From Candidatus Aenigmatarchaeota archaeon (lineage in GTDB: Archaea; Aenigmatarchaeota; Aenigmatarchaeia; CG10238-14; SpSt-28): a stretch of 24,911 bases of DNA. The notes under the pieces were generated by a model. It ran no database searches and was not told where the DNA came from. It saw nothing but the letters and a program-made list of their open reading frames with translations. Below, in pieces: positions 1 through 7,160 of this stretch (position 1 is the first letter of the stretch; every line of letters starts with the position of its first letter). A program made the translations under genes and the position numbers. The stretch is taken from contig JAGGZO010000011.1 of NCBI GenBank assembly GCA_021161995.1, positions 1 to 24,911 of the forward strand, written 5' to 3'.

Positions 1-233
1 ACCTCTATACTAGAAACTCCCTCAATCGATTTTAATGCATTCTCGACCTTCTCTATTTCTCCCTCATCATCAGCTATTACTTTTTCCACTATCAAGGCAA
101 CTAGACCAAAAGCAATTGGCTGTTTGTTTATTCTTTCTGGATTTATTTTCTGTTTTATCTCTTCCTCTAGCTTATTTATGTCTACTTCTAAGCCGTCAGG
201 CATTACCTTTATTGTTGCCAATACCTTACCCAT
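1..233 (-). CDS. ef1b: Translation elongation factor aEF-1beta (partial, runs off left edge)
   Basis: Seventy-seven complete codons are visible from an ATG at 233; the C-terminus lies outside the window. The protein begins MGKVLATIKVMPDG and continues with an INPERINKQPIAFGL stretch and an acidic DDEGEIEKVENAL stretch. This matches the small archaeal EF-1beta family (about 90 aa, one alpha/beta domain), the guanine-nucleotide exchange factor that recharges aEF-1alpha with GTP during elongation. Only about a dozen residues should be missing. It starts 2 bp after the stop of the Zn-ribbon gene at 236-400, so the two are almost certainly cotranscribed, a pairing known from many archaea. The assignment rests on recognising family sequence and this partner. 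Confidence 0.87.
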   Translation of the reverse strand, partial: MGKVLATIKVMPDGLEVDINKLEEEIKQKINPERINKQPIAFGLVALIVEKVIADDEGEIEKVENALKSIEGVSSIE

Positions 234-235
234 GA

Positions 236-400
236 TCACGGACCTCTGAAACCACATTTTGGGCAGACATATTCGACAGAATTTGCCCTGCAAACATTAC
301 ATCTGACTATTGCTTCTTCTCCACAATTGGGACAAACGAACTTACTATAGCCTTTAGCAGAAAGTATACTATTACCGCATGAAATGCATTTATCTACCAT
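236..400 (-). CDS. Small Zn-ribbon protein of the translation-associated archaeal family (COG2888-like)
   Basis: A 54-residue protein with four CxxC knuckles: C5/C8 (CISC), C23/C26 (CPNC), C34/C37 (CNVC) and C46/C49 (CPKC), enough for two zinc sites. This is the layout of the short archaeal Zn-ribbon proteins predicted to bind RNA and act in translation, usually encoded next to aEF-1beta as here. ATG at 400; an AT-rich TATA-like element at 421-431 lies about 26 bp upstream, so the message is probably leaderless. The biochemical role of the family is poorly defined; gene and family are clear, function is inferred from neighbourhood. Confidence 0.88.
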   Translation of the reverse strand: MVDKCISCGNSILSAKGYSKFVCPNCGEEAIVRCNVCRANSVEYVCPKCGFRGP

Positions 401-420
401 GAATGTTATCTTACCTTAAG

Positions 421-431
421 GTTTTTATTTC
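421..431 (-). promoter_or_regulatory. TATA-like box for the Zn-ribbon / aEF-1beta pair
   Basis: On the minus strand this reads AAATAAAAACC, centred about 26 bp before the ATG at 400. That spacing places the start site at or next to the start codon. The element overlaps the last codons of the VTT-type gene. Inferred from spacing and composition only. Confidence 0.4.
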
Positions 432-1177
432 TTTTTTCTTTTCTTTCTCCTTATTTTTCTACCTCTCTTTCTATTACCTTCTGTCATAGATTTTAGTAGT
501 TCATCCCAATCGATGCCTATAACTATCAATAGAGTTATTATGGTACCAATAATAGACCCTATAAGAAGCTGGCTCTCAGAAATCCTTGGTAAAACATCCG
601 CTCCTATAAAAGAACCTCCTTTAGCTAGTCCATACAAAAGTAAAAACTTGCCAAAAAAGCAGAACAGAAGAGATCTTAGAAGGGAGTATTTTATGAATCC
701 TAAAATTATGAAAACGACATCATCTGGCAATGGAGTTAACCCAAAAAAGAAGACTAGAAAGAGTATTATTGCTTCACCATTCTTTTTCTTCTTGAGCATG
801 TCTTTTATTGCAAAAGCTCTCTTTTTGTATTTCTTAGGTAAAAATGAAAACAAAACTTCGCCTAAAAACCATGATATAGATTCACCAAAAGAAGCGCCCA
901 AGCCAGTAAAGAAAGCCAATTCTAAAGGTTTTATATCATGAGCATAAGTTGATAAAAAGAACACTACTGCAGGATACGGAGGTGAAATTGGTAAAATGAC
1001 ACTCATAGACCCAACAAAACCTGTTAGCATGAAAAGGAGCCATCTAACGCCAGTTGTTTGTTTTACTATGAAATCTTGAATTTTATCATAATACTTTTGC
1101 ATGAAGTACATGAAAACAGCGATAACTAGAATGATCTGCAAAGCAATTATGGCTTTTTTCCAACCAGTAAACTCCAT
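425..1177 (-). CDS. VTT/DedA-type (SNARE-associated) integral membrane protein
   Basis: The 250-aa form from the ATG at 1177 is preferred to a TTG three codons upstream. Hydrophobic segments lie near residues 8-26, 45-63, 65-78, 136-160, 166-184 and 204-222. Two family hallmarks are visible: a proline-rich re-entrant-like segment ILPISPPYPAVVFFLS (61-76) and TPLPDDVVFIILGF (148-161), typical of the second half of VTT (YqaA/DedA-like) proteins. Bacterial and eukaryotic relatives act in membrane homeostasis or as lipid scramblases; the substrate here is unknown. The C-terminus (236-250) is almost all Arg and Lys, a cytoplasmic polybasic tail seen on other membrane proteins of this window. No partner gene suggests a specific role. 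Confidence 0.72.
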   Translation of the reverse strand: MEFTGWKKAIIALQIILVIAVFMYFMQKYYDKIQDFIVKQTTGVRWLLFMLTGFVGSMSVILPISPPYPAVVFFLSTYAHDIKPLELAFFTGLGASFGESISWFLGEVLFSFLPKKYKKRAFAIKDMLKKKKNGEAIILFLVFFFGLTPLPDDVVFIILGFIKYSLLRSLLFCFFGKFLLLYGLAKGGSFIGADVLPRISESQLLIGSIIGTIITLLIVIGIDWDELLKSMTEGNRKRGRKIRRKKRKKK

Positions 1178-1212
1178 TATTTTCAATTAGAAAAAGAAAG
1201 TTAAAATAGAAA

Positions 1213-1476
1213 TCACTTTTCACGATATTCTACTACTGATAATACTCTCAAATACGTGATTGGCCCATCATCATTAACAAGTTTTTCCAGTTCCTTTACT
1301 TTTTTAATGTATTCATCCCTGTTCCTTGTTTCCAATACTGCAATAAAGTCGTACATTCCATATGTTATTTTGACGTCTTTGATATAGCTCTTCTTTCTTA
1401 ACATGTTCACCGCATCAATATCTCTACCTGGAAGGCACACACCAAGTAAAAGTCCTCTTATTCTTTCATCCATCAT
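1213..1476 (-). CDS. Stand-alone RAM/AsnC ligand-binding-domain protein
   Basis: An 87-aa protein with the beta-alpha-beta pattern of the effector-binding (RAM) domain of Lrp/AsnC regulators. The most telling segment is ITYGMYDFIAVLETRN (37-52), followed by a helix and a final strand. No helix-turn-helix domain precedes it, so it is the stand-alone form, which may oligomerise and sense a small molecule without binding DNA. The start chosen is the ATG at 1476, whose ATGA overlaps the stop of the upstream gene by 4 bp; a TTG three codons earlier is also open. The overlap implies translational coupling with the gene at 1473-1808. Confidence 0.65.
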   Translation of the reverse strand: MMDERIRGLLLGVCLPGRDIDAVNMLRKKSYIKDVKITYGMYDFIAVLETRNRDEYIKKVKELEKLVNDDGPITYLRVLSVVEYREK

Positions 1477-1808
1477 TTTATACAACCGTAAATAGGATAT
1501 AGCATATCGACTAGAGCAACATCTTTATGCTTTCTAATTTTATCATAAACATCACCAGAGATTTTTATCATATTCTTACCAAATTTATTTAAAAGATAGT
1601 CTGGGTCATAACTAAGAGACAAAAATACATCATATTCACCGTAAGCAATATCAAGATCCTTGACTTCGAGCTTGTACTCTTTTAACATTTCTTCATAGTC
1701 AGAATAAAAATTTTTGACAAATCTCTTCACATCTTTACCAGCATGTGTTTGTATTAGGAATATCCAAAAGTTTGTTTGACAGTTTTCATAGAGCTTATCT
1801 TCTTTCAT
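1473..1808 (-). CDS. RAM/AsnC-like domain protein, partner of the downstream RAM gene
   Basis: A 111-aa protein from the ATG at 1808; longer in-frame extensions read through the promoter region and are not credible. Residues 55-65 (AYGEYDVFLSL) match the core of the AsnC/RAM ligand-binding fold and resemble ITYGMYDFIAVL in the next gene, so the two may be diverged duplicates. An amino-terminal strand WIFLIQTHAGKDVKRF (15-30) fits the first beta-alpha unit. There is no DNA-binding domain. It ends in an ATGA overlap with the 87-aa gene, so a hetero-oligomer is plausible. A T/A-rich TATA-like stretch lies at about 1829-1841. Confidence 0.55.
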   Translation of the reverse strand: MKEDKLYENCQTNFWIFLIQTHAGKDVKRFVKNFYSDYEEMLKEYKLEVKDLDIAYGEYDVFLSLSYDPDYLLNKFGKNMIKISGDVYDKIRKHKDVALVDMLYPIYGCIK

Positions 1809-1864
1809 AACCAAAAAATAGTAAAAAAATAATTTAAATTTAATGACAAGAGTATGGTCTCTTA

Positions 1865-2056
1865 TCAGAAAAATATGCAATATTCATAAAGTCCCCAATA
1901 TTTTTCATCATACAAAGCTCCTTTTGGTGCATCAACTATCTTTTTACATCTCCTTATTCTAGATAAAGTTTCACCATCTATTCTGATAGCATGCTGTAAC
2001 CCAAATGAAAAGCCATCGCAAACAACTATTTCTAAATTTGCTCTTAGACAATTCAC
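1865..2056 (-). CDS. Small unknown protein, coupled to the upstream 59-aa gene
   Basis: A 63-aa reading frame beginning with GTG at 2056, which overlaps the stop of the preceding gene by 4 bp (GTGA). I do not recognise the family. It contains four cysteines (3, 13, 37, 60), a glycine-rich start (CDGFSFGLQHAIRIDGE) and an aromatic end (YWGLYEYCIFF). The overlap argues for coupled translation. Alternatively this and the 59-aa gene are one protein of about 121 aa separated by a frameshift, which would place CxxC of the first near two cysteines of the second and could form a zinc site. Confidence 0.55.
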   Translation of the reverse strand: MNCLRANLEIVVCDGFSFGLQHAIRIDGETLSRIRRCKKIVDAPKGALYDEKYWGLYEYCIFF

Positions 2057-2232
2057 TTTAATTCATATTTGAATCTACCAAATCTATCACAAACATTGCA
2101 TCTCAAATCAGATGTAATTTCATAATCTTTTAAAAACCCAAGAAACCACTCATACCCGTGATCGTAAATATAGTTAGCAAACTTATCTAGAACAGGATCC
2201 CTTCTAAGAAGTTTCGATCTATGATTACTCAT
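2053..2232 (-). CDS. Small unknown protein with a CxxC pair
   Basis: A 59-aa frame from the ATG at 2232. It starts with a basic stretch (MSNHRSKLLRRDPVLDKF), then aromatic-rich helix-like sequence, and ends with C45-N-V-C48 and a basic tail. No family is recognised. It is on the same strand as the following gene and overlaps it by 4 bp through GTGA. The CxxC could be half of a zinc ribbon. See the neighbouring entry for the possibility that the pair is a single gene split by a frameshift. Confidence 0.5.
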   Translation of the reverse strand: MSNHRSKLLRRDPVLDKFANYIYDHGYEWFLGFLKDYEITSDLRCNVCDRFGRFKYELK

Positions 2233-2292
2233 AAACTCAAGTTATTAGATGAGAAAATTTAAAATTTAACAATCAATTCCTTTTGAACAATA

Positions 2293-2366
2293 TGCCCCTG
2301 CGGGGATTTGAACCCCGGCTAACGGCTCCGCAAGCCGTCGTGCTATCCAGGCTACACCACAGGGGC
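2293..2366 (-). tRNA. tRNA-Arg (anticodon GCG)
   Basis: A complete 74-nt cloverleaf on the minus strand. Acceptor stem GCCCCTG pairs with CAGGGGC, discriminator A at 2293. D stem GTGT/GCAC, anticodon stem ACGGC/GCCGT around loop TTGCGGA, giving anticodon GCG (reads CGC and CGU). The T arm is CGGGG-TTCAAAT-CCCCG. There is no intron and no encoded CCA; the base after the discriminator is A, so the CCA-adding enzyme at 3379-4812 is needed. RNase Z is encoded just upstream on the same strand. Confidence 0.97.
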
Positions 2367-2400
2367 TTTCATCAAAAATTAAGAAAAACAAAGTAATAAG

Positions 2401-3354
2401 CTAAATTTTTAGTTTTGTAATCTTTGGCTCTTCACCAGTTTTAATAGTAATTTGCATAAAGTCTTCAGCAACAATAACATTCTCAAAAACTTGTTTAGCA
2501 TCTTTTAGCAGTTTCTCAATGTCCTCCTTTGTTTGATACCTTCTACTCAAATGAGTTAACACAAGTAATTTAACATTAGCTTCTTTTGCTATTTCGGCGG
2601 CTTCTCTAGCTGATGAATGACCCCTAGCTGGCTCTTTATCTTCATGAACATAAGTGCTGTCATGAATCAAAATATCTGCATCCTTAGCTAACTTAACAAC
2701 GTTTTCTGTTTTCTCAGTGTCACCAGTATAAACAACCTTTAAACCTCTTTTCAATGTTGCAACATTTTCTATCCTAATTTTTTTACCGTTTATTTCATAC
2801 TCGCCTTCTTTCTTCAGAGCCTCAAGCCATTTACCCCTTCTCAAACCCATTTTCTTTAATATGCTAACATCAATACTCCAATGATCTTTCTCTTTGAAAG
2901 CATAAGCAACACTGGGTACAGTGTGTTTAACTTTTATAGCATGTATTTCATATTCATCATTCTCAAATATCTTGACTGGTTCATCCTTCACTTCAACATC
3001 AATAGCACTTATTTCGAAAAGTGGCTTATAATGATACAAAGCTTTCATATGATACAAATGCTTTTCAGCAAACGGTGCAAATATCTTCAGAGGTTTTTTT
3101 CTTTTCTCCATATTCATAGTTGCTAGCATTGGGAGTAAACCAGCAAAATGGTCAGCATGCCAATGGGTAATGAATATTTTGGTTATTTGCATGAAACTTA
3201 TGCCAGCTTTCATCAGTTGTAGTTGAGTACCCTCACCGCAATCAAACAATAAGATATCATTTCTCTTAGAGTAATACTCCATAACTATGGCTGGATGATT
3301 CCTTTTTCTAGTAGGCACACTTGAACTTGTCCCCAAAAATGTTATTCTTAGCAT
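2401..3354 (-). CDS. rnz: Ribonuclease Z (tRNA 3' endonuclease)
   Basis: A 317-aa metallo-beta-lactamase-fold nuclease that removes the 3' trailer of pre-tRNA after the discriminator base. The zinc and catalytic residues are all visible: H64, H66, D68 and H69 in HWHADH, H144 in KVKHTV, D212 in TGDT, H246 in GHSS and H268 in LTHLS. The N-terminal FLGTSSSVPTRKRNHPA is the family signature, and the length matches the short RNase Z form of archaea and bacteria. Start is the ATG at 3354. It lies between a CCA-less tRNA-Arg and the CCA-adding enzyme, the enzyme for the next maturation step; the gap to cca is 24 bp. A TATA-like AT run at about 3376-3385 may give it its own leaderless promoter. Confidence 0.95.
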   Translation of the reverse strand: MLRITFLGTSSSVPTRKRNHPAIVMEYYSKRNDILLFDCGEGTQLQLMKAGISFMQITKIFITHWHADHFAGLLPMLATMNMEKRKKPLKIFAPFAEKHLYHMKALYHYKPLFEISAIDVEVKDEPVKIFENDEYEIHAIKVKHTVPSVAYAFKEKDHWSIDVSILKKMGLRRGKWLEALKKEGEYEINGKKIRIENVATLKRGLKVVYTGDTEKTENVVKLAKDADILIHDSTYVHEDKEPARGHSSAREAAEIAKEANVKLLVLTHLSRRYQTKEDIEKLLKDAKQVFENVIVAEDFMQITIKTGEEPKITKLKI

Positions 3355-3378
3355 AGAATTTTGTTCACAAGAAACAAA

Positions 3379-4812
3379 TTAAAATGAAAGGTCTTCCTTA
3401 TCGAAAAACTTTTTCAAAAAGATTCCAAAACCTTTATCCCTTTCTATCAATCTAACTATTTTTTCTGTTTCATTGATAACTTCGAATTTCTCAGCTATCT
3501 TCTCTGCTAAATGATTTGGTATTCCTTTTGCCTTTAATACATCTACTGGCTTAGATAAACTATCCTCTATTTTCTCTTTAGCATTAGTGAATTTCCTTTT
3601 AACTTCAACGACCCATCTATCATCCTCTACCCAAGGACCAGCTGCCGCATCGTTTTTGTATTTGTTAACAAAATCCTTTGCATTCTTTATCGCAAAAACT
3701 GGGGGACCAATTTTCTTTTCAATTTTTGGTAACTTTGATACTTGCATTTCCAAAGCAACTATAGCCAAATCTTTTTCATTTGTATACGTACCTTTATTCA
3801 TCACAACAAAAGAATATTCTGCTAGAATACTTTCCATCCTTCTTGCCATAGCCCTTAGCTGAGGCCATAACACATCTGGAACTACTTTAGGTGGTTCGAA
3901 AACGATTAGTATTAGCTCGGTTCTCCTCTTCAAAAGCTTCAAAACCAGTTCGGCTTCACTAATAGGACCTTCTTCTCTTTCAAAAAACAAATCTTCTCTA
4001 GGATTATCAAGAAATTCTTTAGCAAGTTTTTTGAACCTGAAGAAATTTTCAGTTGAAACAGCCGCAGCAACATTCCTGTTTTTATCCACAGGGTCTATTA
4101 CTATCAATGCTTGTCCCTTGAATTTCTTTCTTAACTTTGTATATTCATCTTTGTTGTAAAAACCTTCAATATCTATGACAAATCCCGGATTCCATTTTAT
4201 TGCATTTTCTAAGACCTTAACAAACGAGCCATACTCTAGTATTAACAGTTCACACAAATAACCAGAAAAACCTTGTACTTTTGTATCAGCACCATAAATC
4301 CCATTTGCTCTCATGAACTGTTTTAGCAATCTTGCTTGATCTGCTAGCATAGGATGAAACTTTTTTTCTAAGTATCTGACATGGAAAGGTGTTCTATCCA
4401 CTGCACTCTTAATTTTTTCTCCTTCATCTATTCTGTAGCAAGGAACTATGTCAGCTGTATACTCTCCTTTTTTTATTCTCACGTAAGGATGTTCAGCAAA
4501 CTCTATTGAATATTCAGCATTCAGTTTTTCAGCAATTTTTTTACCAAGCAATAACCCATGTTCTTCTAGTCTTTTCCTTTCAAGTGTTTTGGGAAATAGA
4601 ACAAAAACATCTATTTCTTTTTTACCAGGTAGCCAAGTATCTCTTGTAACACTACCAGCTAACATTGGGATTACAGCAAACTCTCTAGAAACCTCATTAG
4701 CTATTCCCATTACTTCATCAACAAACTTCATCAATTGTTGTTTTTCTATTTTAGAAGGAACTATCTTCTTCAAAACCGATTTCAGAACCTTTTGAATTTC
4801 TGGAGTTTCCAT
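3379..4812 (-). CDS. cca: Archaeal class I CCA-adding enzyme (tRNA nucleotidyltransferase)
   Basis: A 477-aa enzyme that adds or repairs CCA at tRNA 3' ends without a nucleic acid template. The polymerase-beta-type motif is at 53-70: GSVTRDTW, then KKEIDVF, giving metal-binding carboxylates E66 and D68, with the third at D121 (TADIVP). RTPFHVRYL (140-148) and KVQGFSGYLCELLI (178-191) are further archaeal class I signatures. Length is slightly above the usual 440-460 aa. Start ATG at 4812; a TATA-like element (about 4835-4842) sits about 25 bp upstream, implying a leaderless message. Both tRNAs in this window lack CCA, so the enzyme should be essential. Confidence 0.96.
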   Translation of the reverse strand: METPEIQKVLKSVLKKIVPSKIEKQQLMKFVDEVMGIANEVSREFAVIPMLAGSVTRDTWLPGKKEIDVFVLFPKTLERKRLEEHGLLLGKKIAEKLNAEYSIEFAEHPYVRIKKGEYTADIVPCYRIDEGEKIKSAVDRTPFHVRYLEKKFHPMLADQARLLKQFMRANGIYGADTKVQGFSGYLCELLILEYGSFVKVLENAIKWNPGFVIDIEGFYNKDEYTKLRKKFKGQALIVIDPVDKNRNVAAAVSTENFFRFKKLAKEFLDNPREDLFFEREEGPISEAELVLKLLKRRTELILIVFEPPKVVPDVLWPQLRAMARRMESILAEYSFVVMNKGTYTNEKDLAIVALEMQVSKLPKIEKKIGPPVFAIKNAKDFVNKYKNDAAAGPWVEDDRWVVEVKRKFTNAKEKIEDSLSKPVDVLKAKGIPNHLAEKIAEKFEVINETEKIVRLIERDKGFGIFLKKFFDKEDLSF

Positions 4813-4867
4813 ATAATGGTTTTTGTATATGAGCTATTTAATATTGAAAAAAGAAATAGAAAAAGCT

Positions 4868-5548
4868 CTAAGGATAGACTACAGTACCACATATTTTACA
4901 TTTTCTTGCTTTATACTCTTCTCCTGTTATTTCATCTTTGATTAAAACTTCCTCGTATTCTGCTTTTCCTTCTAAATGTGCTAGAACATCTTTGATTGCT
5001 GTTTCTATGCTATCTGTTACATGAATTCTCGCATGTACTGGTGAAAAATATTTTAGGTAATCATAAGTGTGAATATCGCCTTTATAGATATCCTTGCCTT
5101 CTGGATCTTTCTCGTAATAAAGTATCACAACACCATCATCATTTTCATGAGCAGCTAGATAGTAACCTAGCTCCAGTGATGTTCCTAGACTGTAAGCACC
5201 GTTCTTACCTCTTTTCAACTTAGCTAGCAGAACTCTAGCTTTTCTCAAAGCCAAAAAGTCCATTTCTCCCTTTCCCTCTCTGCTATCTATGAAAGATGCT
5301 GGTGAATAAACGTTATAACCGTAATGCTCAAAAAGTTCCTCTACACTATCAAAGTGTGAAAATTCTGAAACATCTAGCAAACCAGCAACGTAGACATCTA
5401 TCTCATTCTCTCTATACCAGTTCTTTATTGCCAAATCTTTTTCTCTAGCTTTTTCTGCAATTTCTTTTTCTTCTTCTGTCAACTTTTCCTTTCTGAAGAC
5501 CTTTAGCAGAGCATTTCTTTCTTCATCGCTTAGCCTAGGTTTTTCCAT
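4868..5548 (-). CDS. Nucleoside 2-deoxyribosyltransferase-like protein with C-terminal CxxC
   Basis: A 226-aa soluble protein. Residues 1-45 are charged and helical. DVYVAGLLD (51-59) looks like the first strand and loop of the nucleoside 2-deoxyribosyltransferase/TIR-like Rossmann fold, and SLGTSLELGYYLA (120-132) resembles the GT-x-x-E-x-G motif holding the catalytic glutamate (here E126). Family enzymes cleave or transfer the N-glycosidic bond of nucleosides or nucleotides. The C-terminus carries C217-K-I-C220-G, half a zinc knuckle. I see no experimental analogue for the architecture. Same strand as cca and the PlsY-like gene but separated by 55 and 49 bp, so independent transcription is possible. 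Fold assignment is moderate, substrate unknown. Confidence 0.5.
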   Translation of the reverse strand: MEKPRLSDEERNALLKVFRKEKLTEEEKEIAEKAREKDLAIKNWYRENEIDVYVAGLLDVSEFSHFDSVEELFEHYGYNVYSPASFIDSREGKGEMDFLALRKARVLLAKLKRGKNGAYSLGTSLELGYYLAAHENDDGVVILYYEKDPEGKDIYKGDIHTYDYLKYFSPVHARIHVTDSIETAIKDVLAHLEGKAEYEEVLIKDEITGEEYKARKCKICGTVVYP

Positions 5549-5597
5549 AGAGTCACCTAAAAGTAGTTAAACAAAAAAGTTAAAAAAGTTGGTAGTG

Positions 5598-6239
5598 CTA
5601 TCTTCTTTTCTTCTTTTTCAGCCCAAGAAAGTCTATTAGTTGGAGTCTTATCCTTCTAGAGTACGCTACTGTAGTTGAGATAACTAGCAGCAATATGGCT
5701 CTTGCTGTTAAAGCATCCGGGTTGAAAAACATCACATATATCAAGGCAGCCACACCCATCGCAAAAACTGTCTCTATATTACCGACTTCTACTTCATACC
5801 ATTTGAATAGGTTCATTGGAGACATTAATAACATTATTATGATAAATGCTAGTAAGCTAATCAAAATCATTACTGGAGCAATAACCGCTAGTAAACCAAA
5901 AGTCGCTGCCATCCCTAAACCAATGACAGCTTTTCTGAACTTGAATTTGAACGCTATCATGAATATTGAGTATTGATGTCCCATAACACCAAAAACGCCA
6001 GCTAATGGATCAACAAAGTATGCTGGTAAAAATCCTTTCATGAAATCCAGTATAAAGCATGTGATAGCTATTGGCCGGCTTCTTGTCGAATAGTAAGCGT
6101 TACTAGCACCAACGTTCGTATCATATTTCTTTGTGACATCCACTCCTTTCAGCCACTTAGGTATGATGTATGAGAAGGGTATTGAACCAAAAAAGTATGC
6201 TAGTATGTAGTATACGTATACTGGCATGTCACCAAGCAT
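5598..6239 (-). CDS. PlsY-like glycerol-3-phosphate acyltransferase family membrane protein
   Basis: A 213-aa multi-spanning protein. The PlsY layout is recognisable: GSIPFSYII (18-26), DTNVGASNAY (40-49; bacterial form GSGNxGATN), LDFMKGFLPAY (64-74; DxxKG motif) and GHQYSIFMIAFKF (87-99). The normally strict FKGGKGVAT segment is degenerate here (FKFKFRKAV), so acyl-phosphate transfer to G3P is uncertain. Archaea make ether rather than acyl-ester membrane lipids, so the function of such homologues is open. The tail is polybasic (KKKKRR). Start ATG at 6239; another ATG at 6227 would remove four residues. The 24-bp gap to the Yip1-like gene suggests one transcription unit. Confidence 0.68.
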   Translation of the reverse strand: MLGDMPVYVYYILAYFFGSIPFSYIIPKWLKGVDVTKKYDTNVGASNAYYSTRSRPIAITCFILDFMKGFLPAYFVDPLAGVFGVMGHQYSIFMIAFKFKFRKAVIGLGMAATFGLLAVIAPVMILISLLAFIIIMLLMSPMNLFKWYEVEVGNIETVFAMGVAALIYVMFFNPDALTARAILLLVISTTVAYSRRIRLQLIDFLGLKKKKRR

Positions 6240-6263
6240 AGTGTATCTTTCGAGTTAATCAAT

Positions 6264-6800
6264 TTATTTTGTTAGTAGTTGTAAAAATGAAGTCATTTCC
6301 TTTGGTGTTAGTGTCGGTAATAGTACTATGAGTATTACCATCACAACAAGCAAACTCCTTATAGTATCAAGTTTATGAATCATTCCCATTGTATAATAGA
6401 AGCATACCAACTCCGCGAGAATAAACAAATAGAAAAGTATCAAACCCCAAAGATATCTCCTGTACAAAAACAAAGAAACTAATTGCAAAAACAATATTGG
6501 TAGTTTCCAATAAGAAACTAGAGAAACATGATCGCTAAATCTACCCTTTCCACCAAAAAGTTTCGCTAAACCATAAACAGATCCACCATCCAATCCAAAT
6601 ATATCCACATAGAAAAACAACACACCAAAAACGGCAAGAGATATGTTTATAGTAAAGTTTAACTTAGCAGCTATAAGTAATACAGAAACTAACGTTATAA
6701 GATACCAGAAGATTATGTTTGTTACTATTGATTTAACATTTCTTCGCGTATGCTTATGAAAGATATTTTGAATATAGCCATCTATATCAGCTATTTTCAT
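6264..6800 (-). CDS. Yip1-family-like integral membrane protein
   Basis: A 178-aa protein with about five hydrophobic segments (roughly 27-46, 51-69, 98-113, 117-140, 148-163). The segment YGLAKLFGGKGRFSD (76-90) followed by SYWKLPILF (96-104) is the loop-plus-helix signature of Yip1-domain proteins, also seen in the genes at 15654 and 16269. Eukaryotic members shape or traffic membranes; prokaryotic ones are uncharacterised. The first 25 residues are cytoplasmic and basic. It lies 24 bp upstream of the PlsY-like gene on the same strand, so a lipid or membrane role is possible but unproven. Confidence 0.55.
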   Translation of the reverse strand: MKIADIDGYIQNIFHKHTRRNVKSIVTNIIFWYLITLVSVLLIAAKLNFTINISLAVFGVLFFYVDIFGLDGGSVYGLAKLFGGKGRFSDHVSLVSYWKLPILFLQLVSLFLYRRYLWGLILFYLFILAELVCFYYTMGMIHKLDTIRSLLVVMVILIVLLPTLTPKEMTSFLQLLTK

Positions 6801-6821
6801 AATTAATTCTACGATTTAACA

Positions 6822-7130
6822 TTATAAACCCAGTTTTTTCCTTATCTCTGGTTTTATTCTTTCTGGTGTCCATTGTGTATCAAAGTCATATTCAACCTCT
6901 ATGCTGTATTTTGGATATTTCCTTTTCAGTTTGCTTTCAACCATCGTAAAAACATAACCGGTCAACGGACAAAGGGGTGTAGTTAACACAAGTTTAACGT
7001 TTATTGTTTTTTTCTTATTATTGACAGAAATGCCCGTGACAAAACCCAAATCTACTATACTATAACCCAACTCTGGGTCAGTAACGTCTTTCAGCAAATT
7101 CATCACATCTTTTTTAGTAGGATTTACCAT
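6822..7130 (-). CDS. MIP18/SufT-like (DUF59) iron-sulfur assembly protein
   Basis: A 102-aa protein from the ATG at 7130; an upstream TTG at 7145 is open but less likely. Family signatures are DPELGYSIVDLGFV (18-31) and LTTPLCPLTGYV (49-60), with the conserved reactive cysteine C54. The C-terminus WTPERIKPEIRKKLG is also typical. Members (MIP18, PaaD, SufT) help mature or target [Fe-S] clusters. The window encodes several probable Fe-S enzymes (Elp3, the AmmeMemoRadiSam enzyme, the tRNA thiolase) that could be clients, though none is adjacent. A TATA-like TTTAATAAATT sequence sits just upstream. Confidence 0.88.
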   Translation of the reverse strand: MVNPTKKDVMNLLKDVTDPELGYSIVDLGFVTGISVNNKKKTINVKLVLTTPLCPLTGYVFTMVESKLKRKYPKYSIEVEYDFDTQWTPERIKPEIRKKLGL

Positions 7131-7160
7131 AATTGATGAAAACAAAAAGATTTAATAAAT

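Noticed and set aside
513..941. 142-aa frame on plus opposite the VTT-type gene
   Set aside because: It is the antisense of a gene with clear membrane-family motifs, and its own translation shows no domain.
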